Virus record (IMG/VR): IMGVR_UViG_3300018080_006015
Span: 55,630 to 119,629 of that record
DNA from: a virus
DNA length: 64,000 nucleotides
Strand: one strand, 5' to 3'
The position numbers and the translations under genes are program-made. Positions 19,057-27,928 of this stretch are shown here, one piece after another (positions within the stretch are counted from its first letter, which is position 1; each line of letters opens with the position of its first letter). The notes below the pieces were generated by a model, which saw only the letters and a program-made list of their open reading frames with translations, did no database searches and was not told the DNA's origin.

Positions 19057-20295
19057 ATGGGATTTAAGCGAGATAATGTAATTGGCAGCATAACTCATAC
19101 AAATGGTATTGTTGTTTTTCCAGATAAAATAACGGTAGGCACAACGTCATTATTGGGCGATGAAACACTACGTGTGGATGGTTATGTAACTGTTGGTGGT
19201 GCTCTGGTTGATACTTTTATAGAAATGACTGATGGTCAGCTGGTTGATGTTAGTAATCCCAATGAAGGTAGAATAAGGTATAATGCATCAACACAACATT
19301 GGGAAATTTCTTCTAATGGGGGTGCATATCAGGTTATTGATACTAGCGCTGGTGAGTGGACTAGAGTTGGTGATACTTTGGAACCCAGTACGGCATCAGT
19401 AAACACATGGCAGTTTGATGAGACAGCTTTTGGCGAGCCATATATTAAGATTGAGCCAACTAGTTCTGCGCCGGGTAAGGCTTTAACAGTTATTGCGCAA
19501 AATACAAGTGCTGGTAGTTCTGCGGCCGGCGATTTAAGATTATATGGTGGCGAAAGCGCTAATAGTGGTCCTGGTGGTAATACTACTTTGAAAGGAGGTA
19601 CGGCAGCGAATGGTACTGGCGGGTATGCACGAGTAGAAGGTGGTAGGGGCGCAACAGGTGACGGTGGTGATATAATAATAATTCCCGGTTCTGGATCTGT
19701 TAGTAATGGCGAAATACAAATAAAAGATGCTAATAGTATTGATCAAATTGTTATAGGTAATGATTTAGTTAATTTTACAGGTCTGTCTGTTATAGCGGAT
19801 GGTAATCCAACCTGGGAGTTTGGATCCGGAAACGCTACCTTTGAAGGTAACGTTCTTGTTGAGTCTGATTTGGAAGTAGAGGGCAAATTAGTTATAGATG
19901 GTTATTATGATATGGCGCCTGCTAGAAGCTTGGTGGCTATTGGTCAGACAACCGATACAACCCCAACCGAACTTTTAGTTAATCTCGCAGATAGGGTGGT
20001 TATACAAGATAATTCTAATTGTTCGTTTTCTTTGTTAGTTTCTGCCAGAAGAGTTGATTCAAATGGCGAAAACGCTACATTTATGTTTGAAGGAAATATT
20101 CATCGCGATAGCGGAGTGGGAACAACTGTTTTGGATGATTATCAAAAAACTATTGTTCATACCGATGATGCGGACTGGGATGTAGATATAAGCGCCGATG
20201 TAGTAAATGGCGCTCTTAAAATAGAAGTTGTTGGCGAGAACGCAAAAGTCATTATATGGGCAGCAAGAATAGATACAATGGAAATTGTTTATTAA
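19057..20295 (+). CDS. Fibre protein with type-A C-terminal domain, 412 aa
   Basis: The cap (MGFKRDNVIGSITHTNGIVV, FPDKITVGT, GDETLRVDGYV, EMTDGQLVDVS, EGRIRYNASTQHWE) is shared with the next gene at 20363. Then come a WTRVGDTLEPSTASVNTWQF linker, one solenoid stretch (GGNTTLKGGTAANGTGG), NPTWEFGSGNATFEGNV and a degenerate hinge, EGKLVIDGYYDMAP. The type-A C-terminal domain (from about residue 285 to VIIWAARIDTMEIVY) completes it. It is a minimal one-module version of the giant proteins, which helps define the module. A GAGGTTG ribosome site precedes the ATG. Confidence 0.7.
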   Translation: MGFKRDNVIGSITHTNGIVVFPDKITVGTTSLLGDETLRVDGYVTVGGALVDTFIEMTDGQLVDVSNPNEGRIRYNASTQHWEISSNGGAYQVIDTSAGEWTRVGDTLEPSTASVNTWQFDETAFGEPYIKIEPTSSAPGKALTVIAQNTSAGSSAAGDLRLYGGESANSGPGGNTTLKGGTAANGTGGYARVEGGRGATGDGGDIIIIPGSGSVSNGEIQIKDANSIDQIVIGNDLVNFTGLSVIADGNPTWEFGSGNATFEGNVLVESDLEVEGKLVIDGYYDMAPARSLVAIGQTTDTTPTELLVNLADRVVIQDNSNCSFSLLVSARRVDSNGENATFMFEGNIHRDSGVGTTVLDDYQKTIVHTDDADWDVDISADVVNGALKIEVVGENAKVIIWAARIDTMEIVY

Positions 20296-20362
20296 TTTCC
20301 AATTTATGTATCAGAATTAGTGACGCTAATGTGTGGGAATATATTAATGGAGACAATAGGTA

Positions 20363-23300
20363 ATGGGTTTCACTAAAAATAATACTGATGGTACTATCAT
20401 TCATGAAACTGGTGTAGTTTCTTTTCCAGAAAAAATATCTGTTGGTACGGATGTTATCAGAAGTGACGAAACCGTTCATATTGATGGATATCTTTTTATA
20501 GATAGTGCAGCGAGTGACGCCTGCGTAGAAATGGGCGATGGTTATTTTGCCGATGTTAGTTTGCCTAATGAGGGTCGTATTAGGTATAATATTGTTACGC
20601 AACAGTTTGAGGTGTCTACGGATGGTAACCCCTATGTAGGTATTTCAACTGGTCCTCAGGCTGGTCCTTGGAATGAGGGTGCTGGAGTAGTATACCCAGA
20701 TTATGCTGCATGGGACGTGGCTATCGGTGATTCCATTATGTTTGACACCGAAAAGTTGCGAGTTGTAGGTGATATCGCCATTCAAGGTGGAATAGTTATT
20801 GAGGACTCAGTAGTTGATCCTGCTATTTATCAATATGAGACGGCTGGTGCTGGAAATACTTTATATATAAGCGCTCAAGAAACTACAACAAATAATCAGA
20901 CGGCTGGAGATTTACAGCTATTAGGTGGTGATGCTCCGGTACTTGCTGGTGGATCTACTGGCGGAAATGTAATTTTAATTCCTGGGGTTGGTGATACTCC
21001 TGGTTATACTTCAATCCAAACATCTATTGGTGGCGAGTTGTTTAGGCTGGGATCTGATGGTGTTATTAACTTTTCAACAAGTGCCACAAGTATAACCGCA
21101 TCAGGAAATCCAACATTTAATTTTGGCACAAGCCTATCTACATTCGGAGGAGATGTAGATATATCCGGAAAACTTACGGTGGATGGATATATCGATCCTG
21201 TTGCAATGATTATAGAAAGTGCAGGAAATGATGCGTTCTTAGAGATGGGTGCGGGACAACTTGCTGGAAGAAGTCAATTAGGAGAGGGTCGAATTAGATA
21301 TAATGATCTATCTCATCAGTTTGAACTTTCAACAAATAACGATCCTTATGTTGCTATATCTACCGGGGGTTCTACTAGCCCTTGGACAGAACTGGGTGGC
21401 CAAGTATATACTAATAATTCTTCTTGGAATGTTTCGCTCGGCATATCTACCCAATATGATCAAGAAAAATTGCGAGTCTATGGGGAATCTATTTTTGAAA
21501 CGGCAGATTTTGATGATGTACCAGTTACAATTAAAGCTGGTCCAGTACAAAACGAGGTTTTGCTTGAGCTTGTTACTGATACAGAAAACACAATATTTGA
21601 AATTGATGGATATGGTGGAGTTTTTTGGGGAGAAGATGTTCCGGCGCCAATCTTAACTCAAGAAACAAATGCCGGCCCTGGAAATGCAACGAATCTTACA
21701 ATACAAGCGCAATCTATGGAATCTGGTGGTCTTGGAGATGGCGGATTTCTTATTCTAAAAGGTGGTCTTGGAGATGGTGTTGGTGGAGCCGCGGGGGCTG
21801 TAATTGTAGAGAATGTTGATGCCGGAGCAGTACCGTTTACTATTCAAGGGTCGCCCGGTCAATCAGCTGGCTATTTTGAAATTAGCGATGGTTACAATAT
21901 TATTTTTGATGTTGCTGATGATATTTCTGTAGGGTGTGGTGATATTGTTCCTATAAATGCCCCGGGCACATTAAGCAACTTGGGCATTTCTGGTGGTGGT
22001 GACGAGTGGGGTAGTATATACTTATCGGATGATCAAGAGATAGTATTTGGTACTACACAGGATATCCGGCTTTATCATAATTCGGCAAGCCATCATCTAG
22101 AATTCAATTCTAACGTTGTAAGTGAAACGAATGATGCTTTTCAGTTTTATGCCACAGTAGGTGATGCCAATTTTATATCTATTGCAAGTTTAACAGTTAC
22201 AAGATCTGCCCCGCTAACTGGTGGAAATGTATTTACTGTTTGGGGAGGTGGTGTTGATGGTTATGTGGGCGACTCCTCAGATTCAGCTATTGTAGTTTAT
22301 GGGGCTTTGCCATTAAATACACCATCAGATGCAAATATAATAGGCTTTGCATGTCTTCCATTCGGGATTGATTATGATATTGGCTTGTTACTTCCAGATA
22401 ATGTTCCTATACATTTGGGATCTGATATTTCTTCGGGATCTCAATTATGGCATGATGGGTATGGTGTTGTAACAAATAGTAATACGTGGTCATTTGGTGG
22501 CGATGTAGATATATCTGGGAAACTAACTGTTGATGGTTATTTAGATCCTCCAGCTGTAATTATCGAAGATAAGGTTTTTGGTGATGGGGCGTTTTTCGAG
22601 ATGAAGGATGGTTCAGGTGCTGGTATAAGTTCATCCGATGAGGGTAGAATTCGATATAATCAAGCAGAGCAAAGATGGGAAATGTCAGCCAATGCTAATC
22701 CTTATGAACCAATAGGTGGGGCTAGTACTTCTCCGTGGTCTGAAAATGCTGGCGTTATCTATCCTACGACTCATGCAACTGATGATGTTGTTATTGGTAC
22801 GAATGCCATGGTAGGTACTGAAAGATTCTACGTATATGGTGATTCAGCTTTTGGAGCTAGTGCAACGTTTCCAACTGTAGGATCAATAAGATTGGCGCGA
22901 GGTGGTAATAATGGGCTTTATTCTATTGATTCTGGTTCGGCAAATGTTCAATTATTACAGTTTGATTTATCTGATCAGGTTGTTCTTGGAGGCACAGGGC
23001 CAACAGGACCTGCAGATGTTGTAATTCAAGCTGGTGAAGTTTGGTTGTCTGGTGGAATAAATTATTCTACATCTAAATTTGAGATGCAGGATGATGAGCT
23101 TTATTGGGCAGATAATATTGGTACTCCTCCTGGTGGTCCTTATGTTTATCAAGAGGATAACACAACATCTATTGCTAGAAGAGACTTTACAATAATTGCT
23201 CAGACCGACAGAATTACAGATGGAACTTCTGGGTGGCTTAAATTGGCAGCAGGAGGCGATACTGGTTATGGTGGTGGAATAGGTGGCGATGTAGTTATTT

Positions 23301-25309
23301 ATGGCGGACTATCTGATACTGGTCCAAGTGAGGCTGAAACTGGTGGAGATGTTGTTTTATGTCAAGGAAATGGCTACTATACAGGAAAGATTAGATTTAC
23401 TCAGCCCGCGGCAGCTAGATTGGGGAATCCAGGCGCTGATATTATGGTTATTGATGGTACCACCATTGATATGACTGGTGCAACATCTATTTTAGGTCTT
23501 CCTGCTGGTGCAACGGCTTGGGAAGATGCTGGAAATACTCTTTATCCCGCAAATAATGAGGATGTTGTAATTGGTGGAACAGATGCTGATGGTTACAATT
23601 TAAGGGTTGTTGGAGATGCGAAATTTAATAGCGATGTATATATTGATGGTAAACTTACTGTTGATGGATATATTGATCCTATTGGAATTATCCTAGAAGA
23701 TTATACTGGCGATGGTGCTTTTATACAAATGGCTGACGGTCAAGCTGCAGATGTGAGTTCATCTGATGAGGGCCGGATAGTTTATAATGCTTCCAATAGT
23801 AGATTTGAAATGTCTGTAGATGGAAGTTCTTATCAAGAAATTCCAACAGGCTCTATAGAGTGGACTCGTTCAAGTGATGTTTTAGAACCATCTACATCAT
23901 CGGTAAATACATGGCGCTTTGATGTTAATGCTGGGGATGTTGTAATAACTCAAGAAGAAAATCCCGCATTTAGTTCTTCTGGAGCTATGCTTACAATTAA
24001 AGCTCAAGATGCATCTAGTGGTGGTAGTACCGGAGGAATGTTGGCATTAAAACAGGCTGCAGGATGGAGTGCCGGTGCGGCTGGGCCGATAGAAATACAA
24101 GATAGTTCGGGTGCAGAGTTATACACATTTGAAGCCACCGGTCAACTTACCATGGAAGATGATTATGATTTTGTTCCTGCTACAAGTACTCATGGTCAAA
24201 TAGGAACAGCATCTTCTAAGTTTAATAATGCTAATTTAAGCGCTTATGCCGCAATTGGTGCCTCAAATCTTGCTGATGCTGGCGCAGTTAGACTTTCTAA
24301 TAATACCGGCATATATGGTAGAAATTCTGGAAATTCCGCAAATATACTACTTGTTTCTACTAATGCTACTGATGATGTTGTTATCGGTGATTCTTCTACA
24401 TCTGTTGAGTTAGGTGCGGATTTACATTTCGATGATGATTTTGGACCAAATATTACTCAAAATGATAGAACAGGTAATGCTGCTTGGTCTATGGGCATTA
24501 AGGCTCAAAGCGTTACTGGTGGTGGAGATTACGCTGGTGGAAGTATTACAATTGAAGGTGGTAATGGTCAAGGGACTGGATCTGGCGGTGATGTTAATAT
24601 AACAACAGGAACACCCGGGGCAAGTGGAGCTGCTGGGACAATAGATTTTAGTATAGATTCTACAAAGGTGGCGTCATTCACTGAGGACGGGACTGGTGAA
24701 TATGTATTAGAGTTTAATAGATCTAACGATTCTATTATTAGACCTGCAGGAACTTCATCCGCTAATGGTGATGATATATACCTACAAGGAGGTACAACTA
24801 CATTTACAAATGCCGATGGCGGAAATGCTATTATTGATGGTGGTCGCGGAGATGGAACCGGAGATAATGGTTATGTTGAGTGTCAATCTGGTGGAACGCG
24901 CACTCTTCCAATTGGATCGCATACTAGACAAACATTAATTGCTAAACTTGTAAGTATTTCAGGTTCTAGTTGGGCAAATTTGGGAGACGAGGCTGGTGTC
25001 ATTGAGTTCGATCCTACCGACTTCCCATCAGCTAAACGAGTTGTTAAATTTGGAGCTGTGTTTAAGAGAGTAGGTGGTTCTGCTAGCGATATTGTTCACT
25101 TACGCTTACGAGAAGTTGGTGGAGCTACATTATCTGGTACGGAAATAACAACAACATCAGATTCTTTAACATATGTTGAGGTAACATTAGATGTTGGAAC
25201 AGATATCCAGAATAGTTCTCAAATATATCGTGTACAAGCTAAGGTAACTGGCGATATTACTGGAGAGGTAGAAAACGCAGAAATGCGTGTATCTTATGAA
25301 ACAAGTTAG
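20363..25309 (+). CDS. Large modular fibre protein with type-B C-terminal domain, 1648 aa
   Basis: The cap resembles the 19057 gene (MGFTKNNTDGTIIHETGVVS). Hinge modules occur at residues 269, 719 and 1096, with solenoid stretches between. Segments such as TTQDIRLYHNSASHHLEFNS resemble shaft repeats in other tail fibres. The last 125 residues (RQTLIAKLVSISGSSWANLG, IEFDPTDFPSAKRVVKFGAV, LHLREVGG-like, EMRVSYETS) form a domain closely related to the C-terminus of the 45871 gene but not to type A. GGAGACAATAGGTA precedes the ATG. Probably a structural appendage; target unknown. Confidence 0.72.
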   Translation: MGFTKNNTDGTIIHETGVVSFPEKISVGTDVIRSDETVHIDGYLFIDSAASDACVEMGDGYFADVSLPNEGRIRYNIVTQQFEVSTDGNPYVGISTGPQAGPWNEGAGVVYPDYAAWDVAIGDSIMFDTEKLRVVGDIAIQGGIVIEDSVVDPAIYQYETAGAGNTLYISAQETTTNNQTAGDLQLLGGDAPVLAGGSTGGNVILIPGVGDTPGYTSIQTSIGGELFRLGSDGVINFSTSATSITASGNPTFNFGTSLSTFGGDVDISGKLTVDGYIDPVAMIIESAGNDAFLEMGAGQLAGRSQLGEGRIRYNDLSHQFELSTNNDPYVAISTGGSTSPWTELGGQVYTNNSSWNVSLGISTQYDQEKLRVYGESIFETADFDDVPVTIKAGPVQNEVLLELVTDTENTIFEIDGYGGVFWGEDVPAPILTQETNAGPGNATNLTIQAQSMESGGLGDGGFLILKGGLGDGVGGAAGAVIVENVDAGAVPFTIQGSPGQSAGYFEISDGYNIIFDVADDISVGCGDIVPINAPGTLSNLGISGGGDEWGSIYLSDDQEIVFGTTQDIRLYHNSASHHLEFNSNVVSETNDAFQFYATVGDANFISIASLTVTRSAPLTGGNVFTVWGGGVDGYVGDSSDSAIVVYGALPLNTPSDANIIGFACLPFGIDYDIGLLLPDNVPIHLGSDISSGSQLWHDGYGVVTNSNTWSFGGDVDISGKLTVDGYLDPPAVIIEDKVFGDGAFFEMKDGSGAGISSSDEGRIRYNQAEQRWEMSANANPYEPIGGASTSPWSENAGVIYPTTHATDDVVIGTNAMVGTERFYVYGDSAFGASATFPTVGSIRLARGGNNGLYSIDSGSANVQLLQFDLSDQVVLGGTGPTGPADVVIQAGEVWLSGGINYSTSKFEMQDDELYWADNIGTPPGGPYVYQEDNTTSIARRDFTIIAQTDRITDGTSGWLKLAAGGDTGYGGGIGGDVVIYGGLSDTGPSEAETGGDVVLCQGNGYYTGKIRFTQPAAARLGNPGADIMVIDGTTIDMTGATSILGLPAGATAWEDAGNTLYPANNEDVVIGGTDADGYNLRVVGDAKFNSDVYIDGKLTVDGYIDPIGIILEDYTGDGAFIQMADGQAADVSSSDEGRIVYNASNSRFEMSVDGSSYQEIPTGSIEWTRSSDVLEPSTSSVNTWRFDVNAGDVVITQEENPAFSSSGAMLTIKAQDASSGGSTGGMLALKQAAGWSAGAAGPIEIQDSSGAELYTFEATGQLTMEDDYDFVPATSTHGQIGTASSKFNNANLSAYAAIGASNLADAGAVRLSNNTGIYGRNSGNSANILLVSTNATDDVVIGDSSTSVELGADLHFDDDFGPNITQNDRTGNAAWSMGIKAQSVTGGGDYAGGSITIEGGNGQGTGSGGDVNITTGTPGASGAAGTIDFSIDSTKVASFTEDGTGEYVLEFNRSNDSIIRPAGTSSANGDDIYLQGGTTTFTNADGGNAIIDGGRGDGTGDNGYVECQSGGTRTLPIGSHTRQTLIAKLVSISGSSWANLGDEAGVIEFDPTDFPSAKRVVKFGAVFKRVGGSASDIVHLRLREVGGATLSGTEITTTSDSLTYVEVTLDVGTDIQNSSQIYRVQAKVTGDITGEVENAEMRVSYETS

Positions 25310-25327
25310 TAAAGTTGTGATAAAACT

Positions 25328-26137
25328 ATGGACAATACCGTTTGTAAAAAAATAGGAAGACATTTTTGGCTATGGCCTTGGCAACACACAAAAAGGTGTG
25401 CTGTTTGTGGTGCCGTAAAAAATCTTAAAGTAGGTGAAAATACCATTACAGCCAGTCCTGACATTCCTCCAGTTACTGATGTTTTACGCTGGTCAATATC
25501 ACAGTCATCTTTAAACGAGGGTGATATTGGTATGGACACTAATTTAGGCCGACCTCAAGCATATATGCATTCGGATAATCGCGATCTCATACACGCTGAT
25601 GAGTCTATGGCCCAATATGAAACACAAAGATTATCCGCCCCACAACATAGCGTATATTTGGCAGTAGATAGTTCTAAAGATGTTGCGGTTTCTATTAGTG
25701 GGGCTTTTATTGGTGTAAATAGTGGGTTTCCGGTTTATATAGAAATGCGCCCATCTACATATGTCGTTGGAGCTAATGATTTTGCAGTTATAGAGCGTAC
25801 AAGATATCGAATAGGCGTAGGAACTGGAGAAGATCATGTAGGTCATAATGGTCATGGTATTATGTATATGAATTCAATAGATTCTGGTGAGCGACATGAA
25901 GGATGGTTTCAGTCTTTTTTTTGGGTTGATGATCAAAGAGATTGGCTGACAATTACAACACAATCTGGTCATACAGAAATATATGAAGCGGCAGAATATA
26001 TAGTAACATCGCATGCTTATACTAGAATACAAGTTATAGAAGACTTTAATTTAATAGAAATAGCCGGAAATGCCAATGATTTTTTTCAAATAGGATCAAG
26101 ATTTACTGCAGCTTGGTGGCCTATGAAGGCACTCTAG
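25328..26137 (+). CDS. Tandem paralogue 1, N-terminal Cys/His cluster, 269 aa
   Basis: First of three adjacent paralogues. The N-terminus has a compact Cys/His cluster: Cys5, His10, Cys22 and Cys25 in CKKIGRHFWLWPWQ then KRCAVCGA, a probable small zinc-binding knuckle with a tryptophan-rich loop. A linker follows (TITASPDIPPVTDVLRWS), then a beta-rich body and a conserved end (IGSRFTAAWWPMKAL). The middle motif GDIGMDTNLGRPQAYMHSDNR, DLIHADESM is shared by all three copies and resembles domains that decorate phage particles. The gene lies between two giant fibre genes. Function unknown; a fibre-tip or decoration protein is the best guess. Confidence 0.6.
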   Translation: MDNTVCKKIGRHFWLWPWQHTKRCAVCGAVKNLKVGENTITASPDIPPVTDVLRWSISQSSLNEGDIGMDTNLGRPQAYMHSDNRDLIHADESMAQYETQRLSAPQHSVYLAVDSSKDVAVSISGAFIGVNSGFPVYIEMRPSTYVVGANDFAVIERTRYRIGVGTGEDHVGHNGHGIMYMNSIDSGERHEGWFQSFFWVDDQRDWLTITTQSGHTEIYEAAEYIVTSHAYTRIQVIEDFNLIEIAGNANDFFQIGSRFTAAWWPMKAL

Positions 26138-26144
26138 GAAATAT

Positions 26145-26960
26145 ATGAGTACGGGAATTTGTAAAAAAAGAGGGAAACATTTGTGGATGTGGCCATGGCA
26201 ACAGACAAAACGATGTTTATTATGTGGCGCTTTTAAAAATTTACATGTTGGGGAAAGTTCATTAACGTGGAGTCCAGATATTCCACCGGTAACTGATGTT
26301 TTGCGGTGGTCCAGCTCAGAATCTCCAACTCAAGCTGGTGATATTGGAATGAGCACAGTTACCGGAAGGCCAAGATCTTATATTAGTTCTGCAAGTAGGG
26401 ATTTAGTGCATTATGATGAGGCTATGGTTCAAATAGAAACTATTAACGTGGCTGTTCCGTCCCAAGTTATTAATTTTACAGGGCTTGATGGCGATATCGA
26501 TATTGCGTATTGTCTTTCTGGCAATTTTGATGGCGATAATGCTGGTATTCAACATTGGATTGAAATAGATATTAATGGAAATGCTCCAACTGTTAATGAG
26601 CAATATAGAATAGAGAGGACGCTTTATAATACTAATGTTGGTGGCGTTGTTGAAGATCATACATCTGGCACTACAGCTCATCCCATTATGTGGGTAAGAA
26701 ATTTTGACAGTTCAATTAGGGAGGGATGGTTTCAGTCTTGGATTTGGGCATTAAAGTCATATGATTGGATTTTTATAAATACTTTGTCTGGTCATAGTGA
26801 GTGGGTGGATGGTCAAATTTATATCGTTACATCGCATTCATTTTTGCGCATAGAAGCAGATCAAATCAACACAATATCGGTGGATGGTAATATTGGAGCG
26901 TATTTTGAGCCTGGTTCAAGGTTTACTCTTGCATATTGGCCGATGAAAGATTTGCCGTAA
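26145..26960 (+). CDS. Tandem paralogue 2, N-terminal Cys/His cluster, 271 aa
   Basis: Second copy, 7 bp after the first, with AGGAAAT before its ATG. The cluster is kept (CKKRGKHLWMWPWQ, KRCLLCGA) as are PPVTDVLRWSSSES, GDIGMSTVTGRPRSYISSAS and the end PGSRFTLAYWPMKDLP. The central 100 residues diverge strongly from copies 1 and 3, while the ends are conserved. This pattern fits a conserved attachment part with a variable exposed part. REGWFQSWIWALKSYDW aligns with HEGWFQSFFWVDDQRDW of copy 1, so the fold is the same. Confidence 0.6.
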   Translation: MSTGICKKRGKHLWMWPWQQTKRCLLCGAFKNLHVGESSLTWSPDIPPVTDVLRWSSSESPTQAGDIGMSTVTGRPRSYISSASRDLVHYDEAMVQIETINVAVPSQVINFTGLDGDIDIAYCLSGNFDGDNAGIQHWIEIDINGNAPTVNEQYRIERTLYNTNVGGVVEDHTSGTTAHPIMWVRNFDSSIREGWFQSWIWALKSYDWIFINTLSGHSEWVDGQIYIVTSHSFLRIEADQINTISVDGNIGAYFEPGSRFTLAYWPMKDLP

Positions 26961-26973
26961 TTTTGAGGAAATA

Positions 26974-27786
26974 ATGAAAAAATCATTGTGTAAAAAAATT
27001 GGAAGACATTTTTGGTTATGGCCTTGGCAAAGATGTAAGCGATGTATTGTTTGCGGCGCATTTCAAACCTTGCAAGCTGGCGAAAATACTATTACTTCCT
27101 CCCCTAGTGCGGGATTTGATGTTTTAAGATGGTCTGGCAGTCAAAATGCCTTACAAGCTGGTGATTTGGGTATGGATACTGCAACTGGGCGCCCACAAGC
27201 ATACATTCATTCAGCAAATCGCGATCTTATACATATTGATGAGTCTATGGCTCAAATAGAAACAATACGTGTATCTGCCCCTACGAATTCTGTGGGTTAT
27301 GGTCCTGTTGTTGGAGATCGTGCTGGTGCTTTTTGCATAACAGGGATGTATCTGGGATTACAACAGGCTCCTTCATTGGATTATTTGATTTATTTGGGAG
27401 TAAATGGTACAGGACCAGCATTAGGTAATAGTCATTATATTATTGAAGACACATATGGTACTCCGGGTGATACTCAATATTCAGGAAATAGAAATGCTAT
27501 TGTTCATGGTTGGGATGGAGATTTTGGAGATGTACACGAAGGATGGTTCCAAACTTGGGTGTGGGTAGGTAGAGATATTGAATATATTGTGGCCAACACT
27601 AGGGCGGGAGTTATGCAGTGGGATGATGGGGTGTTGTTTTCTACTACACAACATTCATATTTACGAATGCTGCAATCAGATGTTGGGTCTGAAATAACCT
27701 CATTGGAAATTATTACGGATCCTGTTGGTTTTTTCCAAGCTGGCTCTAGATTTACATTTTCTTGGTGGCCTATGCAAACATTATAA
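26974..27786 (+). CDS. Tandem paralogue 3, N-terminal Cys/His cluster, 270 aa
   Basis: Third copy, 13 bp after the second, with a TTGAGGA ribosome site. Cluster: CKKIGRHFWLWPWQ then KRCIVCGA. It is closer to copy 1 than to copy 2 in the N-terminus and in GRPQAYIHSANRDLIHIDES. The PPVT part of the linker is missing here (SSPSAGFDVLRWSGSQ). The C-terminus AGSRFTFSWWPMQTL matches the others. A 142-bp gap follows, and then the largest gene of the window begins. Confidence 0.6.
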   Translation: MKKSLCKKIGRHFWLWPWQRCKRCIVCGAFQTLQAGENTITSSPSAGFDVLRWSGSQNALQAGDLGMDTATGRPQAYIHSANRDLIHIDESMAQIETIRVSAPTNSVGYGPVVGDRAGAFCITGMYLGLQQAPSLDYLIYLGVNGTGPALGNSHYIIEDTYGTPGDTQYSGNRNAIVHGWDGDFGDVHEGWFQTWVWVGRDIEYIVANTRAGVMQWDDGVLFSTTQHSYLRMLQSDVGSEITSLEIITDPVGFFQAGSRFTFSWWPMQTL

Positions 27787-27823
27787 AATTTGCACATTAA
27801 AATTAAGTAATAATAACAAAAAT

Positions 27824-27875
27824 TTGAGCTATCCAACGCCTAATTTTGCATTGCTGTAGGTATTGAACTATCCAA
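27824..27875 (+). repeat. Short direct repeat in intergenic gap before the giant gene
   Basis: TTGAGCTATCCAA at 27824-27836 and TTGAACTATCCAA at 27863-27875 match at 12 of 13 bases with a 39-bp period. They sit in the 142-bp gap 27787-27928, one of the few non-coding gaps in the fibre block. A binding site for a transcription factor, or a scar of duplication, are both possible. Nothing else is recognisable in the gap. Confidence 0.4.
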
Positions 27876-27928
27876 TTTTACCTAATAAATTGCTTTTTAG
27901 TAATAATACACATATAGCGAGATGAATA

